DNA from: Bacteroidales bacterium
Lineage (GTDB): Bacteria; Bacteroidota; Bacteroidia; Bacteroidales; SM23-62
DNA: 64,000 bases
Assembly (NCBI GenBank): GCA_016783865.1
Contig: JADHVS010000001.1
Coordinates: 13,509-77,508 of the forward strand
Direction: 5' to 3'
Part shown: positions 55,019 to 63,865 of the stretch, in pieces
Layout: the number at the start of each line of letters is the position of its first letter
How positions within the stretch are numbered: position 1 is the stretch's first letter
Made by a program: the position numbers and the translations under genes
The notes under the pieces: generated by a model
Seen by the model: the letters and a program-made list of their open reading frames with translations, nothing else
The model's database searches: none
Told to the model about the DNA's origin: nothing

Positions 55019-55062
55019 ATTTAGATTTAGTATATTTGTAATTATTTAGAATAAATCTAAAT
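55019..55062. promoter_or_regulatory. Palindromic operator and -7 box of the suf cluster
   Basis: The arms ATTTAGATTTA (55019-55029) and TAAATCTAAAT (55052-55062) are a perfect 11-bp inverted repeat. Within the right part, ATTTAGA-N5-TCTAAAT (55044-55062) is a second perfect palindrome. The -7 box TATATTTG (55031-55038) lies between the outer arms. The sequence resembles iron-responsive (Fur/DtxR-type) operators of Bacteroidota. It is placed to repress sufB and possibly thiL. Confidence 0.65.
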
Positions 55063-55119
55063 AAGCAATTTGCAAGCCATGACAGGGCATTCCCTGAGAG
55101 AAGTCTGGAGGATTATCAA

Positions 55120-56568
55120 ATGATGAATAAGAATGATGAAATATTGAAGGATGCAACCCGGTCGGACTACAAATTCGGGTTCTATACTGACATTGAGACA
55201 GATACCATTGGGAAAGGACTTAGTGAGGATACGGTTAAACTGATATCATCCAGGAAAAACGAGCCGGAATGGATGCTCGAATGGAGGTTAAAGGCATTTC
55301 GCCACTGGCAGAAGATGAAAATGCCGGAATGGGCCCATTTGAACATTCCTCCCATCGATTATCAGGATATCATTTACTATGCGGCGCCCAGGCAAAAGGC
55401 TGAACTGAAGAGCCTGGACGAAGTCGATCCGGAATTGCTCGATACCTTTAACAAGCTGGGTATCCCGCTGGATGAGCAGAAACAACTGACCGGTGTTGCT
55501 GTCGATGCAGTCATGGACAGTGTGTCAATCAAGACCACCTTTTCCGAAACACTTGCCGAGCTGGGGATTATTTTTTCTTCAATGAGTGAGGCAGTCCGGA
55601 ATCACCCCGACCTGGTTAAAAAATACATAGGCAGTGTTGTGCCTTATACGGATAACTTTTTTGCAGCGCTCAATTCGGCGGTATTCAGTGACGGATCGTT
55701 TTGTTATATCCCGAAAGGGGTACGTTGTCCTATGGAACTTTCCACCTATTTCAGGATCAATGCTGCCAACACAGGTCAGTTCGAAAGGACCCTGCTCGTT
55801 GCAGATGAGGAAAGCTATGTGAGTTACCTGGAAGGATGTACAGCACCGATGCGCGATGAAAACCAGTTGCATGCAGCCGTAGTGGAAATTGTATCGATGA
55901 GGAAAGCAGAAGTAAAGTATTCCACTGTGCAAAATTGGTATCCGGGTGACAAAGACGGCAAGGGTGGCATATTCAATTTCGTGACCAAAAGAGGTATCTG
56001 TAAAGGGGATTACAGCAAGATCTCCTGGACCCAGGTGGAAACAGGTTCTGCCATTACCTGGAAATACCCAAGCTGTATTCTCCGGGGAAATAATACAGTA
56101 GGCGAGTTTTATTCGGTGGCTGTAACCAATAACCATCAGCAGGCGGATACGGGCACCAAGATGCTTCATATTGGGAAAAATTCGAGAAGCACTATCGTGT
56201 CGAAAGGGATATCGGCCGGCGTAAGCCAGAACAGCTACCGGGGATTGGTTAAAGTGATGAAGAACGCTGAGAATGCAAGAAATTTTTCGCAGTGCGACAG
56301 TTTGTTGCTGGGAGATAAATGTGGCGCCCACACCTGGCCCTACATCGAGACAGATAATAGTACGGCTATTGTTGAACACGAAGCCACTACATCGAAGATA
56401 TCGGAAGACCAGATCTTCTACTGCAATCAGCGCGGCATCAACACTGAAAGTGCCATCGGCCTGATCGTTAATGGTTATGCACGGGAAGTGCTGAATAAAC
56501 TGCCCATGGAGTTTGCCGTAGAAGCTCAGAAATTATTACAAATCTCATTAGAAGGATCTGTAGGTTAA
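55120..56568 (+). CDS. sufB: Fe-S cluster assembly scaffold SufB
   Basis: 482 residues, usual length. SufB signatures: [60 protein letters not shown] and [20 protein letters not shown] near the C-terminus. It forms the SufBC2D scaffold on which clusters are built with sulfur from SufS/SufE. First gene of the sufBCDSE-sufT cluster, downstream of an operator-like palindrome. Confidence 0.97.
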   Translation: MMNKNDEILKDATRSDYKFGFYTDIETDTIGKGLSEDTVKLISSRKNEPEWMLEWRLKAFRHWQKMKMPEWAHLNIPPIDYQDIIYYAAPRQKAELKSLDEVDPELLDTFNKLGIPLDEQKQLTGVAVDAVMDSVSIKTTFSETLAELGIIFSSMSEAVRNHPDLVKKYIGSVVPYTDNFFAALNSAVFSDGSFCYIPKGVRCPMELSTYFRINAANTGQFERTLLVADEESYVSYLEGCTAPMRDENQLHAAVVEIVSMRKAEVKYSTVQNWYPGDKDGKGGIFNFVTKRGICKGDYSKISWTQVETGSAITWKYPSCILRGNNTVGEFYSVAVTNNHQQADTGTKMLHIGKNSRSTIVSKGISAGVSQNSYRGLVKVMKNAENARNFSQCDSLLLGDKCGAHTWPYIETDNSTAIVEHEATTSKISEDQIFYCNQRGINTESAIGLIVNGYAREVLNKLPMEFAVEAQKLLQISLEGSVG

Positions 56569-56571
56569 TTG

Positions 56572-56591
56572 CCGTTGGTTTTAACCAACGG
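56572..56591. repeat. REP-like hairpin between sufB and sufC
   Basis: CCGTTGGTT TT AACCAACGG, perfect 9-bp arms, followed by A-rich rather than T-rich DNA, so it is not a standard terminator. It may be an mRNA processing or stability element. A degenerate copy lies before tatA (28647-28665). Confidence 0.65.
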
Positions 56592-56610
56592 ATAAAATGT
56601 TGACAAAACT

Positions 56611-57378
56611 ATGTTAAAGATAAAAGATTTAAAGGTTTCGATCGGTGGAAAGGAGATCATCTCAGGGATTAATCTGGAGGTTAAGGCGGGTGAGGTTCAT
56701 GCTATAATGGGTCCGAACGGATCTGGAAAGAGTACACTGGCCGCTACATTGGCTGGCAGGGAAATGATGGACATTACCCATGGATCTATTCACTATTTAG
56801 GGAAAGACCTGACTGAAATGTCGCCCGAAGAGAGAGCACGCGAAGGGATCTTTCTTGGATTCCAGTACCCGGTAGAGATTCCCGGTGTTAGCATGGTAAA
56901 TTTCATGAAGACCGCTGTTAATGAACAAAGGAAATACAAAAAACTGGAACCTTTGTCGGCAGGCGATTTCCTGAAATTCATGAGAGAGAAAAAGGACATC
57001 GTTGAGATCGATTCCAAGCTGACCAATCGTTCTGTTAACGAAGGATTTTCCGGCGGTGAAAAGAAGAAGAACGAGATCTTCCAGATGGCCCTGCTGGAAC
57101 CCAGGCTGGCTATCCTTGACGAAACCGATTCAGGTCTCGATATCGATGCACTCAGAATAGTGGCAAACGGTGTTAACGCACTAAGGACCAAGGATAATGC
57201 GTTTGTACTTATAACGCATTACCAAAGATTACTTGACTATATCATCCCCGATTTTGTACATGTATTGTACGATGGAAGAATTGTAAAATCCAGCACAAAA
57301 GAACTTGCCCTCGAACTCGAAGAAAAAGGTTACGATTGGATCCGGGGCGAAATGAACGGATCTCAGAATAATGATTAA
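56611..57378 (+). CDS. sufC: Fe-S assembly ATPase SufC
   Basis: 255 residues. ABC-type ATPase: Walker A GPNGSGKST at 34-42, signature FSGGEKKKNEIFQMALLEPR and Walker B LAILDETDSGLD. It powers the conformational change of the SufBCD complex; it does not need a membrane partner. Next gene sufD follows after a stuttering 85-bp spacer. Confidence 0.97.
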   Translation: MLKIKDLKVSIGGKEIISGINLEVKAGEVHAIMGPNGSGKSTLAATLAGREMMDITHGSIHYLGKDLTEMSPEERAREGIFLGFQYPVEIPGVSMVNFMKTAVNEQRKYKKLEPLSAGDFLKFMREKKDIVEIDSKLTNRSVNEGFSGGEKKKNEIFQMALLEPRLAILDETDSGLDIDALRIVANGVNALRTKDNAFVLITHYQRLLDYIIPDFVHVLYDGRIVKSSTKELALELEEKGYDWIRGEMNGSQNND

Positions 57379-57429
57379 CGATTTTTGATTTATGAAGTGA
57401 AGAACAGGAGAAGAGGATCTCAGAATATC

Positions 57430-57457
57430 GATTCACGATTCACGATTCACGATTCAC
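57430..57457. repeat. Tandem repeat (GATTCAC)4 in the sufC-sufD spacer
   Basis: Four perfect 7-bp units directly before the sufD start. The spacer also has AACGATTTTTGATTT, which recurs before sufE (about 60159). Low-complexity spacers of this kind occur at several places in the window. Confidence 0.7.
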
Positions 57458-57462
57458 GACTA

Positions 57463-58839
57463 ATGAACATGCAGAGCACTATAGAAATAAATAAGACATT
57501 AATAGATCAGTTCACTAAGAACCAGGAACAGATCTCTGCTTCTTCGCCCGGATTCATACAGGATCTCCGGTTAGAAGCATTAGATCGTTTCAGGGAGCTT
57601 GGCCTTCCCGGGAAACGGAATGAATTATATAAATACACTCCGCTCGATTCCGTTTTTCATCCGGAATATATGATGCAGTTTGCACCCAGCCAGCTCGACC
57701 TGAATGTGGAGGAAATGTTTACCTGCGATGTGCCAAACCTGAAGACCCGCCTTGAAATCATCCTGAATGGATTTTATTTCAATCAGGGTAAAACATTGAC
57801 AGTTCAGGATAATGGGATCATCATTGGAAGCCTGGCCGAAGCGCTGAAAACCTATCCCGATATAGTCAAAAAACACTATGCAAAATATGCCAGCTTTGAG
57901 CAGTCGGGACTGACTGCACTTAATACGGCTTTTGCACAGGACGGACTCTTCATATATATCCCGAAAAACACTGTGCTCGACCAACCAATACAGGTGGTGC
58001 ATCTGCCTATGACAGGATTGGATACCTTGCTGCACTATCGCAATCTGTTTATCCTTGAGGAACATGCAGAGGGTGAAGTCATTATTTGTGATCACACCTT
58101 ATCGCCATTCAGGTTCCTCACCAATTCAGTCACCGAGGTTTTTGCCGGTCCGGGTGCCCGATTTAACTATTCCCGTGTGCAGAATGAACACCTTAACTCA
58201 AACCTGATCACCAACCTTTATATTCACCAGGAGCGCGACAGCAATGTAACTTCCAACACCATCTCGCTTCATGGTGGAATGATACGAAATAATACCCATG
58301 TCAGATTGAATGCCGAAGGATGCGAAAACAACACCTTTGGATTATTCTTTGCCGACAAAAAGCAACATGTCGATAATTATGTTTTCATCGACCATGCTAT
58401 GCCCAATTGTGTAAGCACGCAATTGTTCAAGGGGATACTGGACGATCAGGCGACCGGGGCATTTAACGGCCATATCCTGGTAAGACCCGATGCACAAAAG
58501 ACCAACGCATATCAAACCAATAACAACATCCTGCTTTCGGATGAATGCAAGATGAATACCAAGCCTCAGCTCGAGATCTACGCCGATGACGTAAAGTGCA
58601 GTCATGGAGCTACAACCGGGCAACTGGATGAAGAGGCTTTATTCTACATGCAATCGAGGGGTATCCCGCGCAAGGAGGCCCGCCTCTTAATGCTGTATGC
58701 CTTTACCTGGGAGGTGATTGATAAATTATCTGTCACACCATTAAAAGACCGGATATCTTATCTTGTGAACAAGAGATTGCGTGGAGAATTGTCGAGGTGC
58801 AATAACTGCTCCATGAACTGTGGTGAAATTCAAATTTAG
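57463..58839 (+). CDS. sufD: Fe-S cluster assembly protein SufD
   Basis: 458 residues from ATG 57463 (MNMQSTIEINKTLIDQFTKN). The frame is open from 57385, but that part is spacer DNA with the GATTCAC tandem. The C-terminal SufBD core is present: QTNNNILLSDECKMNTKPQL, KCSHGATTGQLDEEALFYMQ and RGIPRKEARLLMLYAF. It pairs with SufB in the SufBC2D scaffold. Ends in a Cys-rich NNCSMNCGEI tail. sufS follows after 4 bp. Confidence 0.95.
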   Translation: MNMQSTIEINKTLIDQFTKNQEQISASSPGFIQDLRLEALDRFRELGLPGKRNELYKYTPLDSVFHPEYMMQFAPSQLDLNVEEMFTCDVPNLKTRLEIILNGFYFNQGKTLTVQDNGIIIGSLAEALKTYPDIVKKHYAKYASFEQSGLTALNTAFAQDGLFIYIPKNTVLDQPIQVVHLPMTGLDTLLHYRNLFILEEHAEGEVIICDHTLSPFRFLTNSVTEVFAGPGARFNYSRVQNEHLNSNLITNLYIHQERDSNVTSNTISLHGGMIRNNTHVRLNAEGCENNTFGLFFADKKQHVDNYVFIDHAMPNCVSTQLFKGILDDQATGAFNGHILVRPDAQKTNAYQTNNNILLSDECKMNTKPQLEIYADDVKCSHGATTGQLDEEALFYMQSRGIPRKEARLLMLYAFTWEVIDKLSVTPLKDRISYLVNKRLRGELSRCNNCSMNCGEIQI

Positions 58840-58843
58840 GATT

Positions 58844-60076
58844 ATGGCCACTGCAACCACTTTCGATGTAACAAAGATCAGGCAGGACTTCCCGATCCTT
58901 TCCCAGGAAGTGTATGGTAAACCCATCGTCTATTTTGATAACGGGGCCACCACCCAGAAGCCCAATGTTGTCATCGATACGATTCAAAAGTATTACCGGG
59001 AACAGAACAGCAGCATCCACCGCGGGGTTCATTTTCTGAGTGAACTATCCACTGAAACTTATGAGGCAGCCAGGGAGTATGTCAGGTCGTTCATTAATGC
59101 CGCATCTGTAAATGAGATCATATTCACCAGCGGGGCAACCGGGTCGATCAATGCGGTGGCTTTTTCATTTTCAGAGAAATACCTTCGAAAGGGCGATGAG
59201 ATTTTAATTTCCGGGATGGAGCACCATGCCAACATTGTACCCTGGCAAATGGCTTGCGAAAGGAAGGGGGCTAAATTGAAAGTAATCCCCTTCAGCGAGA
59301 CCGGGGATCTCGTCCTGAGTGAATATAAAAAGTTATTAACTGAAAGAACCAAGCTCGTGGCGCTGATCCATGTTTCAAATACACTGGGAACCATTAATCC
59401 GGTGAAAGAGATGATCCGTGAATCGCACAAGCATGATATTCCTGTTTTGCTTGATGGTGCACAGGCGATACAGCATGGGAAAGTGGATGTGACCGGCCTC
59501 GATTGTGATTTTTATGTTTTTTCGGGGCATAAGATTTACGGGCCGACTGGCATCGGGGTATTGTACGGAAAAGAAAAATGGCTCGATGAGATGCCTCCTT
59601 ACCAGGGGGGTGGTGACATGGTTGATTGCGTGACCTTTGAAAAAACAAGTTATAATGTACTGCCATTCAAGTTTGAGGCAGGCACAACAAATTATATCGG
59701 AGCGGCAGGATTAAAGTCGGCCCTTGAATACATTAAGAATATCGGGCTCGACCGGATAGCTGAATACGAAAACAATCTGCTGGCTTATGCGTTAAAAAAG
59801 CTGGAGGTGGTTGAGGGGATGAAGATATATGGGAAATCAAAAAATAAAATCAGCATTATCTGTTTTCTGATGGATGGGATACATCAATACGATGCAGGTA
59901 TGGTACTCGATAAAATGGGCATCGCGGTAAGGACAGGAACACATTGCAACCAGCCGGTGATGGATTATTTCAAGATCTCCGGTACGCTGCGCGCATCCAT
60001 GGTTTTTTACAATACATTTGATGAGGTCGACAGGCTTTATGAGGGATTACTGAAAGTTAGAAAAATGTTTGGATAG
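58844..60076 (+). CDS. sufS: Cysteine desulfurase SufS
   Basis: 410 residues from ATG 58844. PLP-Lys230 in FSGHKIYGPTGIGVL, catalytic Cys368 in VRTGTHCNQPVM, and the aminotransferase class V signatures YFDNGATTQKPNVVIDTI and ISGMEHHANIVPWQMA. It takes sulfur from cysteine and passes it to SufE. Group II (SufS-type) by the short loop around the catalytic Cys. Between sufD (4 bp) and sufE. Confidence 0.96.
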   Translation: MATATTFDVTKIRQDFPILSQEVYGKPIVYFDNGATTQKPNVVIDTIQKYYREQNSSIHRGVHFLSELSTETYEAAREYVRSFINAASVNEIIFTSGATGSINAVAFSFSEKYLRKGDEILISGMEHHANIVPWQMACERKGAKLKVIPFSETGDLVLSEYKKLLTERTKLVALIHVSNTLGTINPVKEMIRESHKHDIPVLLDGAQAIQHGKVDVTGLDCDFYVFSGHKIYGPTGIGVLYGKEKWLDEMPPYQGGGDMVDCVTFEKTSYNVLPFKFEAGTTNYIGAAGLKSALEYIKNIGLDRIAEYENNLLAYALKKLEVVEGMKIYGKSKNKISIICFLMDGIHQYDAGMVLDKMGIAVRTGTHCNQPVMDYFKISGTLRASMVFYNTFDEVDRLYEGLLKVRKMFG

Positions 60077-60235
60077 CAGACGGATTGAACTCAGAATATC
60101 GATTGCTCGGCACGCACAAGGCCACAATCACAACCACCCTCGCGAATGCAGAGCATTTAACGATTTTTGATTTGAGAAGTGAAAACAAACACTCACGGAA
60201 CCCGGAACTCAGAACCCGGAACTTTTAATAATGCC

Positions 60236-60661
60236 ATGACCCTGGAAGAAACACAACAAGCCATAATTGAGGAATTCGAAATCTTCGATGACTGGCTGGA
60301 TAAGTATGATTATCTGATCGAATTAAGCAATAATCTTCCGCTGATCGATCCCAGGTTCAAAAACAACGAATATGTGATCAATGGCTGCCAGTCGAAGGTT
60401 TGGCTGCACGCCGACCTGGTTGATGGCAGGATCAGGTTCACCGCCGACAGCGATGCCATTATTACCAAAGGAATTGTTGCCCTGTTGATCAGGGTGTTGT
60501 CCGGCAGGGAACCAAAAGAGATCATGGAGGCTGATTTGCATTTCATCGATGAGATCGGATTGAAAGATAACCTTTCGCCTACGCGATCGAATGGGTTGCA
60601 GTCCATGATAAAGAAAATGAAACTGTATGCACTGGCATATCACACGAAAATGAATGACTAA
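60236..60661 (+). CDS. sufE: Sulfur acceptor SufE
   Basis: 141 residues from ATG 60236 (MTLEETQQAIIEEFEIFDDW); the frame opens 19 codons earlier in spacer DNA with the words GGAACCCGGAACTC. The sulfur-accepting Cys51 is in YVINGCQSKVW. C-terminal SufE helices follow (TRSNGLQSMIKKMKLYALAY). It receives persulfide from SufS and stimulates it. A stuttering spacer precedes it and another follows. Confidence 0.95.
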   Translation: MTLEETQQAIIEEFEIFDDWLDKYDYLIELSNNLPLIDPRFKNNEYVINGCQSKVWLHADLVDGRIRFTADSDAIITKGIVALLIRVLSGREPKEIMEADLHFIDEIGLKDNLSPTRSNGLQSMIKKMKLYALAYHTKMND

Positions 60662-60791
60662 AATTACGAATGAGCTAGAATGACTAAAATTTGGGTGTGA
60701 GTTTGGGGTTTAGTATGAACTTAATAGAATAATACCTCGTAACTAGCAACTCGTAACTCGCGATTGAATTGAAACAGAAAATTGTGATTAC

Positions 60792-61118
60792 ATGGAAAAC
60801 GGAGAACTGGATTTTTTACAGAGAGAGACCGAAATAATTGAGGTTCTCAAAAATATATATGATCCCGAAATACCGGTGAATATCTATGATCTCGGGCTGA
60901 TCTATGAGGTGGATGTGGATGATGATAATAATGTGAAGATTCGCATGACACTGACCGCTCCGAATTGTCCTATGGTTGATATATTGCTGGAAGAGGTTCA
61001 AATGAAAGTGACTGCGGTTGAATGGGTGAAAGAGCTTGACCTGAAGCTTGTCTTTGATCCACCATGGGATCAGTCGATGCTCACTGAAGAGGCCAGGCTG
61101 GAGCTTGGATTTTTATAA
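60792..61118 (+). CDS. sufT: SufT-type DUF59/MIP18-family protein
   Basis: 108 residues. DUF59 signatures: EVLKNIYDPEIPVNIYDLGL, IRMTLTAPNCPMVDILLEEV and the C-terminal VFDPPWDQSMLTEEARLEL. Members of this family help Fe-S protein maturation, and the position after sufE supports the SufT name. The invariant Cys is in PNCPMVD. queG follows after a REP-like inverted repeat. Confidence 0.9.
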   Translation: MENGELDFLQRETEIIEVLKNIYDPEIPVNIYDLGLIYEVDVDDDNNVKIRMTLTAPNCPMVDILLEEVQMKVTAVEWVKELDLKLVFDPPWDQSMLTEEARLELGFL

Positions 61119-61130
61119 CCCCGGTTGCAC

Positions 61131-61158
61131 GTCATCCTGAATTCAGTCCAGGATCTTT
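61131..61158. repeat. REP-like inverted repeat of the GTCATCCTGAA type
   Basis: GTCATCCTGAATTCAGTCCA then GGATCTTTT: ATCCTG and CAGGAT pair around a short loop. The same word type is seen at 11074-11120 and inside the element at 22630. Confidence 0.5.
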
Positions 61159-61168
61159 TACCATCTAT

Positions 61169-62095
61169 TTGAACAAAAAACAGCATACCGACCTCATCAA
61201 ACAGGAAGTCCTGAAGCTGGGGTTTCTTGATTGTGGGATCGCCTCGCCAGAGCCACTTAATGAAAGGGGACAATTTCTCGCCTCCTGGTTAAAAAATGGA
61301 TATAATGGAACCATGTCCTACATGGAAAACCATTTTGATATCCGTGTTAATCCGCACCAGTTTTTCCCCGGAGCAAATTCGGTTATCATGGTCATTATAA
61401 GCTATCATTCAACTGAAAAACAGAAGGATCCGGCCGCCCCTAAGATATCAAAATATGTTTATGGAAGGGATTATCATAAGGTTATCAGGAAGAAACTCAA
61501 ACAACTGGAGAGTGTTGTCACGGGGATTTCCGACCAGGCTGAAACAAGGATCTTTGTTGATACGTCTCCTGTAATGGAAAAGGCGATGGCGCGGAGGGCC
61601 GGACTGGGATGGACAGGTAAACACTCTGTTTTATTGTCGCGTAACTATGGCTCTTTCTTTTTCATCGGGGGCATTATGACCAACCTGGAACTACCCTTTG
61701 ACAAACCGGAAAAGGAATCTTGCGGGAATTGTACACTGTGTATCGATGCCTGTCCCACCGGAGCAATTGTCGCTCCATATGTTCTGGATGCCAGGAAATG
61801 CATTTCATGCCTGACTATCGGGCACAAAGGCGAATCACTGCCGGAAGAATTCAGGGATAAGATGTCCGGCTATGTATTCGGCTGCGACATCTGCCAGGAT
61901 GTATGTCCATGGAACAAAAATGTCAAGCCGCATATTGACTCCGACTTCACCCCCGAAACGGAATTATTGGAGATGACCCGTGATGATTGGCATGAAATGG
62001 ATGAAGACCGCTTCAATGATCTGTTTAAGGATTCAGCTGTTAAAAGGTCGAAGTACGAAGGAATTAGAAGGAACCTGAACTATTTAAAGATTTAG
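61169..62095 (+). CDS. queG: Epoxyqueuosine reductase QueG
   Basis: 308 residues, start TTG 61169. N-terminal cobalamin-binding fold (YVYGRDYHKVIRKKLKQLES; VDTSPVMEKAMARRAGLGWT), then two 4Fe-4S motifs: CGNCTLCIDACPTGAI and CDICQDVCPWN, with an additional CISC pair. It reduces epoxyqueuosine to queuosine in tRNA and depends on Fe-S clusters, which fits its place directly after the suf cluster. The C-terminal HEAT-like tail of some homologues is absent. Confidence 0.95.
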   Translation: MNKKQHTDLIKQEVLKLGFLDCGIASPEPLNERGQFLASWLKNGYNGTMSYMENHFDIRVNPHQFFPGANSVIMVIISYHSTEKQKDPAAPKISKYVYGRDYHKVIRKKLKQLESVVTGISDQAETRIFVDTSPVMEKAMARRAGLGWTGKHSVLLSRNYGSFFFIGGIMTNLELPFDKPEKESCGNCTLCIDACPTGAIVAPYVLDARKCISCLTIGHKGESLPEEFRDKMSGYVFGCDICQDVCPWNKNVKPHIDSDFTPETELLEMTRDDWHEMDEDRFNDLFKDSAVKRSKYEGIRRNLNYLKI

Positions 62096-62562
62096 GCAAG
62101 AGCTCTTTTATCATTGATGCTTTTTATAAACTCATAAATGGAAGGCACTTTAAGAATCTCCTTCCTTTCAGCAGGATTTAATTTTACTGATTTCGATCCT
62201 GCAACCAGTGACTCCAGAGGAATGCCGAGATAACGGTTCAATAAAATGATCATCTTGATTGACAATGGCCTTTTTTTATTGAGTACCTCAGATGCTCTGG
62301 TTTTGCCACCAAACAAAGAAGCAATATCTTTCTGCTTCAGATTCATCTGATCCATTCTAAACCTTATTGCTTCTATTGGATCAGGAGCTTCTATTGGGTA
62401 ATGTTCCCTTTCATATTTTTCGACAAGAAGAGATAAAAGTTCCAACTCCTCTCCTTCGGAGGTACCAGGTTCAACTGATTTCTCACTTTGATGCATTAAA
62501 CTGTAAATCCTCTTGCATGAAGATTCATATTGCTTTTCAGTCTTAATTACTTTTATTCTCAT
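62092..62562 (-). CDS. higA: HigA-type antitoxin
   Basis: 156 residues. The C-terminal half has an XRE helix-turn-helix (FRMDQMNLKQKDIASLFGGK; SEVLNKKRPLSIKMIILLNR). The N-terminal half (GEELELLSLLVEKYEREHYP) is typical of the COG5499 branch of HigA. Normally it binds and silences HigB and represses its own promoter. It is intact and overlaps the 3' end of the broken higB. It also overlaps the queG 3' end by 4 bp on the opposite strand. Confidence 0.9.
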   Translation of the reverse strand: MRIKVIKTEKQYESSCKRIYSLMHQSEKSVEPGTSEGEELELLSLLVEKYEREHYPIEAPDPIEAIRFRMDQMNLKQKDIASLFGGKTRASEVLNKKRPLSIKMIILLNRYLGIPLESLVAGSKSVKLNPAERKEILKVPSIYEFIKSINDKRALA

Positions 62563-62862
62563 AGCTTACCTTATTAACATCTAATTTATCATATTCAATG
62601 TGCCTACCAAACCAGACTACAAACACAATTTTTAGTTTGTATTCCACATCCACCACCAGTCGAAATTCATTTCCTTAATATTAAATACTACACGCTTTGA
62701 ACTAATAATGCTTGCACTCTTATATTTCGCCTTCAATACAGCAGAATTGTTCCAATAGGAGAATCTTACTTCATACACCCAGGATCTGATAGCAGATGCT
62801 GCTATTTTATATCTACTTTGCTCACAATAATCCTTTAAAGTTTTCTCCTTTATGATTCTCAT
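62543..62862 (-). pseudogene. higB: HigB-type mRNA interferase toxin with a 1-nt frameshift
   Basis: From ATG 62862 the frame reads MRIIKEKTLKDYCEQSRYKI to RVVFNIK, then diverges and stops at 62632. Shifting one base near 62675-62678 restores GNEFRLVVDVEYKLKIVFVV, WFGRHIEYDKLDVNKV and an end overlapping higA. This is the complete HigB fold with its catalytic C-terminal strands. One base is missing in what was probably an AAA run (ATTAAGGAAATG). It may be a real inactivating mutation or a homopolymer sequencing error. Confidence 0.85.
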
Positions 62863-62871
62863 TCTACTGCA

Positions 62872-62915
62872 AAAATAAAGAAAAGTTACCTTTTATGGTA
62901 ACTTTTCTTTATTTT
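62872..62915. terminator. 19-bp perfect palindrome: DUF1080 terminator and possible higBA operator
   Basis: AAAATAAAGAAAAGTTACC, loop TTTTAT, then the exact complement. On the minus strand it ends in a T-rich run about 90 bp after the DUF1080 stop, which fits a rho-independent terminator. It also lies just 10 bp before the higB start and has a GTTACC-N6-GGTAAC core, like a HigA operator. Confidence 0.65.
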
Positions 62916-63001
62916 ATTTGATTATTCCTATCAGAAGAGTTCCAATATATAACCACAACGCTCTAACCCACACTCCACTTGGCCCCTTAAATCCTCAAAC
63001 C

Positions 63002-63736
63002 CTATAATTCTTTTATGTAGATATTCCTGAACTGCACCAATGCAGGAGGACTCACCCACTCGCCATCCAGTTTGTTTCCATGATGCTGCAAACCAATGGG
63101 GCCGCTTCCAGGTAATTCAGGCAGATAGGCATTTTCTATGACGGTCACACCATTCAGCACCACTGTGAGGAAGTCATCCTGCAAGGTGATCTTGAAGGTA
63201 TTCCATTCCCCGATATTGTTGTCGGCAAGCACCTTTGGGGTTACTGCACTGCGAACTTCTGCCGGCATGTTCTTGTCCATCCGGTAGCCATACACCTCAC
63301 CCGATCCTGTAGGCCAGCACCAGATGTTCACCTGCGATTTGCCCTGTCCACGCAGCAATATTCCTGAGTCTGAATCAGGGACCGTAATCGTAATTTCTTC
63401 TCCGTTCTCATCCAGTTTATGTAAACCACTGGGAAGGATAATGGGAACGCGGGGATTTTTCCACGGGGTTTCCTTAATCCGCCAGTCGACAAACAAAATG
63501 AAGTCTTCATACTCCTTTTCTGACCAAAGATTCTTATCCTTTTCGGCTTCGCTCTCGGCATCATAATCGATCACGCCATCCAGGATCTTCCAGTGCCCGT
63601 TATCACCAACCGGCACTTTCCAGTTTGTAAAATCCTTACCGTTATAAAGTGAAACAAATCCTTCCGGTGCCTTATTCTGGGACCAGGATGAGGATGCAAC
63701 AAACATTAATGCAATTGTAAAAAGTAAAGTTCTCAT
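63002..63736 (-). CDS. DUF1080 (3-keto-disaccharide hydrolase-like) secreted protein
   Basis: 244 residues with a signal peptide (MRTLLFTIALMFVASSSWSQ). Concanavalin-like fold with DUF1080 hallmarks: GFVSLYNGKDFTNWKVPVGD, GHWKILDGVIDY, DFILFVDWRI, SDSGILLRG and GPIGLQHHGNKLDGEWVSPP. Some relatives hydrolyse 3-keto-glycosides; the rest are uncharacterised. Monocistronic, with a terminator-like palindrome downstream and repeat copy E upstream. Confidence 0.9.
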   Translation of the reverse strand: MRTLLFTIALMFVASSSWSQNKAPEGFVSLYNGKDFTNWKVPVGDNGHWKILDGVIDYDAESEAEKDKNLWSEKEYEDFILFVDWRIKETPWKNPRVPIILPSGLHKLDENGEEITITVPDSDSGILLRGQGKSQVNIWCWPTGSGEVYGYRMDKNMPAEVRSAVTPKVLADNNIGEWNTFKITLQDDFLTVVLNGVTVIENAYLPELPGSGPIGLQHHGNKLDGEWVSPPALVQFRNIYIKEL

Positions 63737-63865
63737 GATATTATCATTTATTGGTTTGACTTTGTAAACAAATCAATTTTTTCAAAATCTTTAAGGATGG
63801 TCATCGAATCTTTCCTCACTAAAAAAGATTCTTTCTTAAGCTGTTTTTTAATTTTTTTTCTTCTA

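Noticed and set aside
55579..56379. 266-residue minus-strand frame antisense to sufB
   Set aside because: Lies wholly inside a well-supported sufB gene and has no domain pattern.
57430..57457. Possible CRISPR-like array
   Set aside because: Units are 7 bp, contiguous and without spacers; no cas genes in the window.
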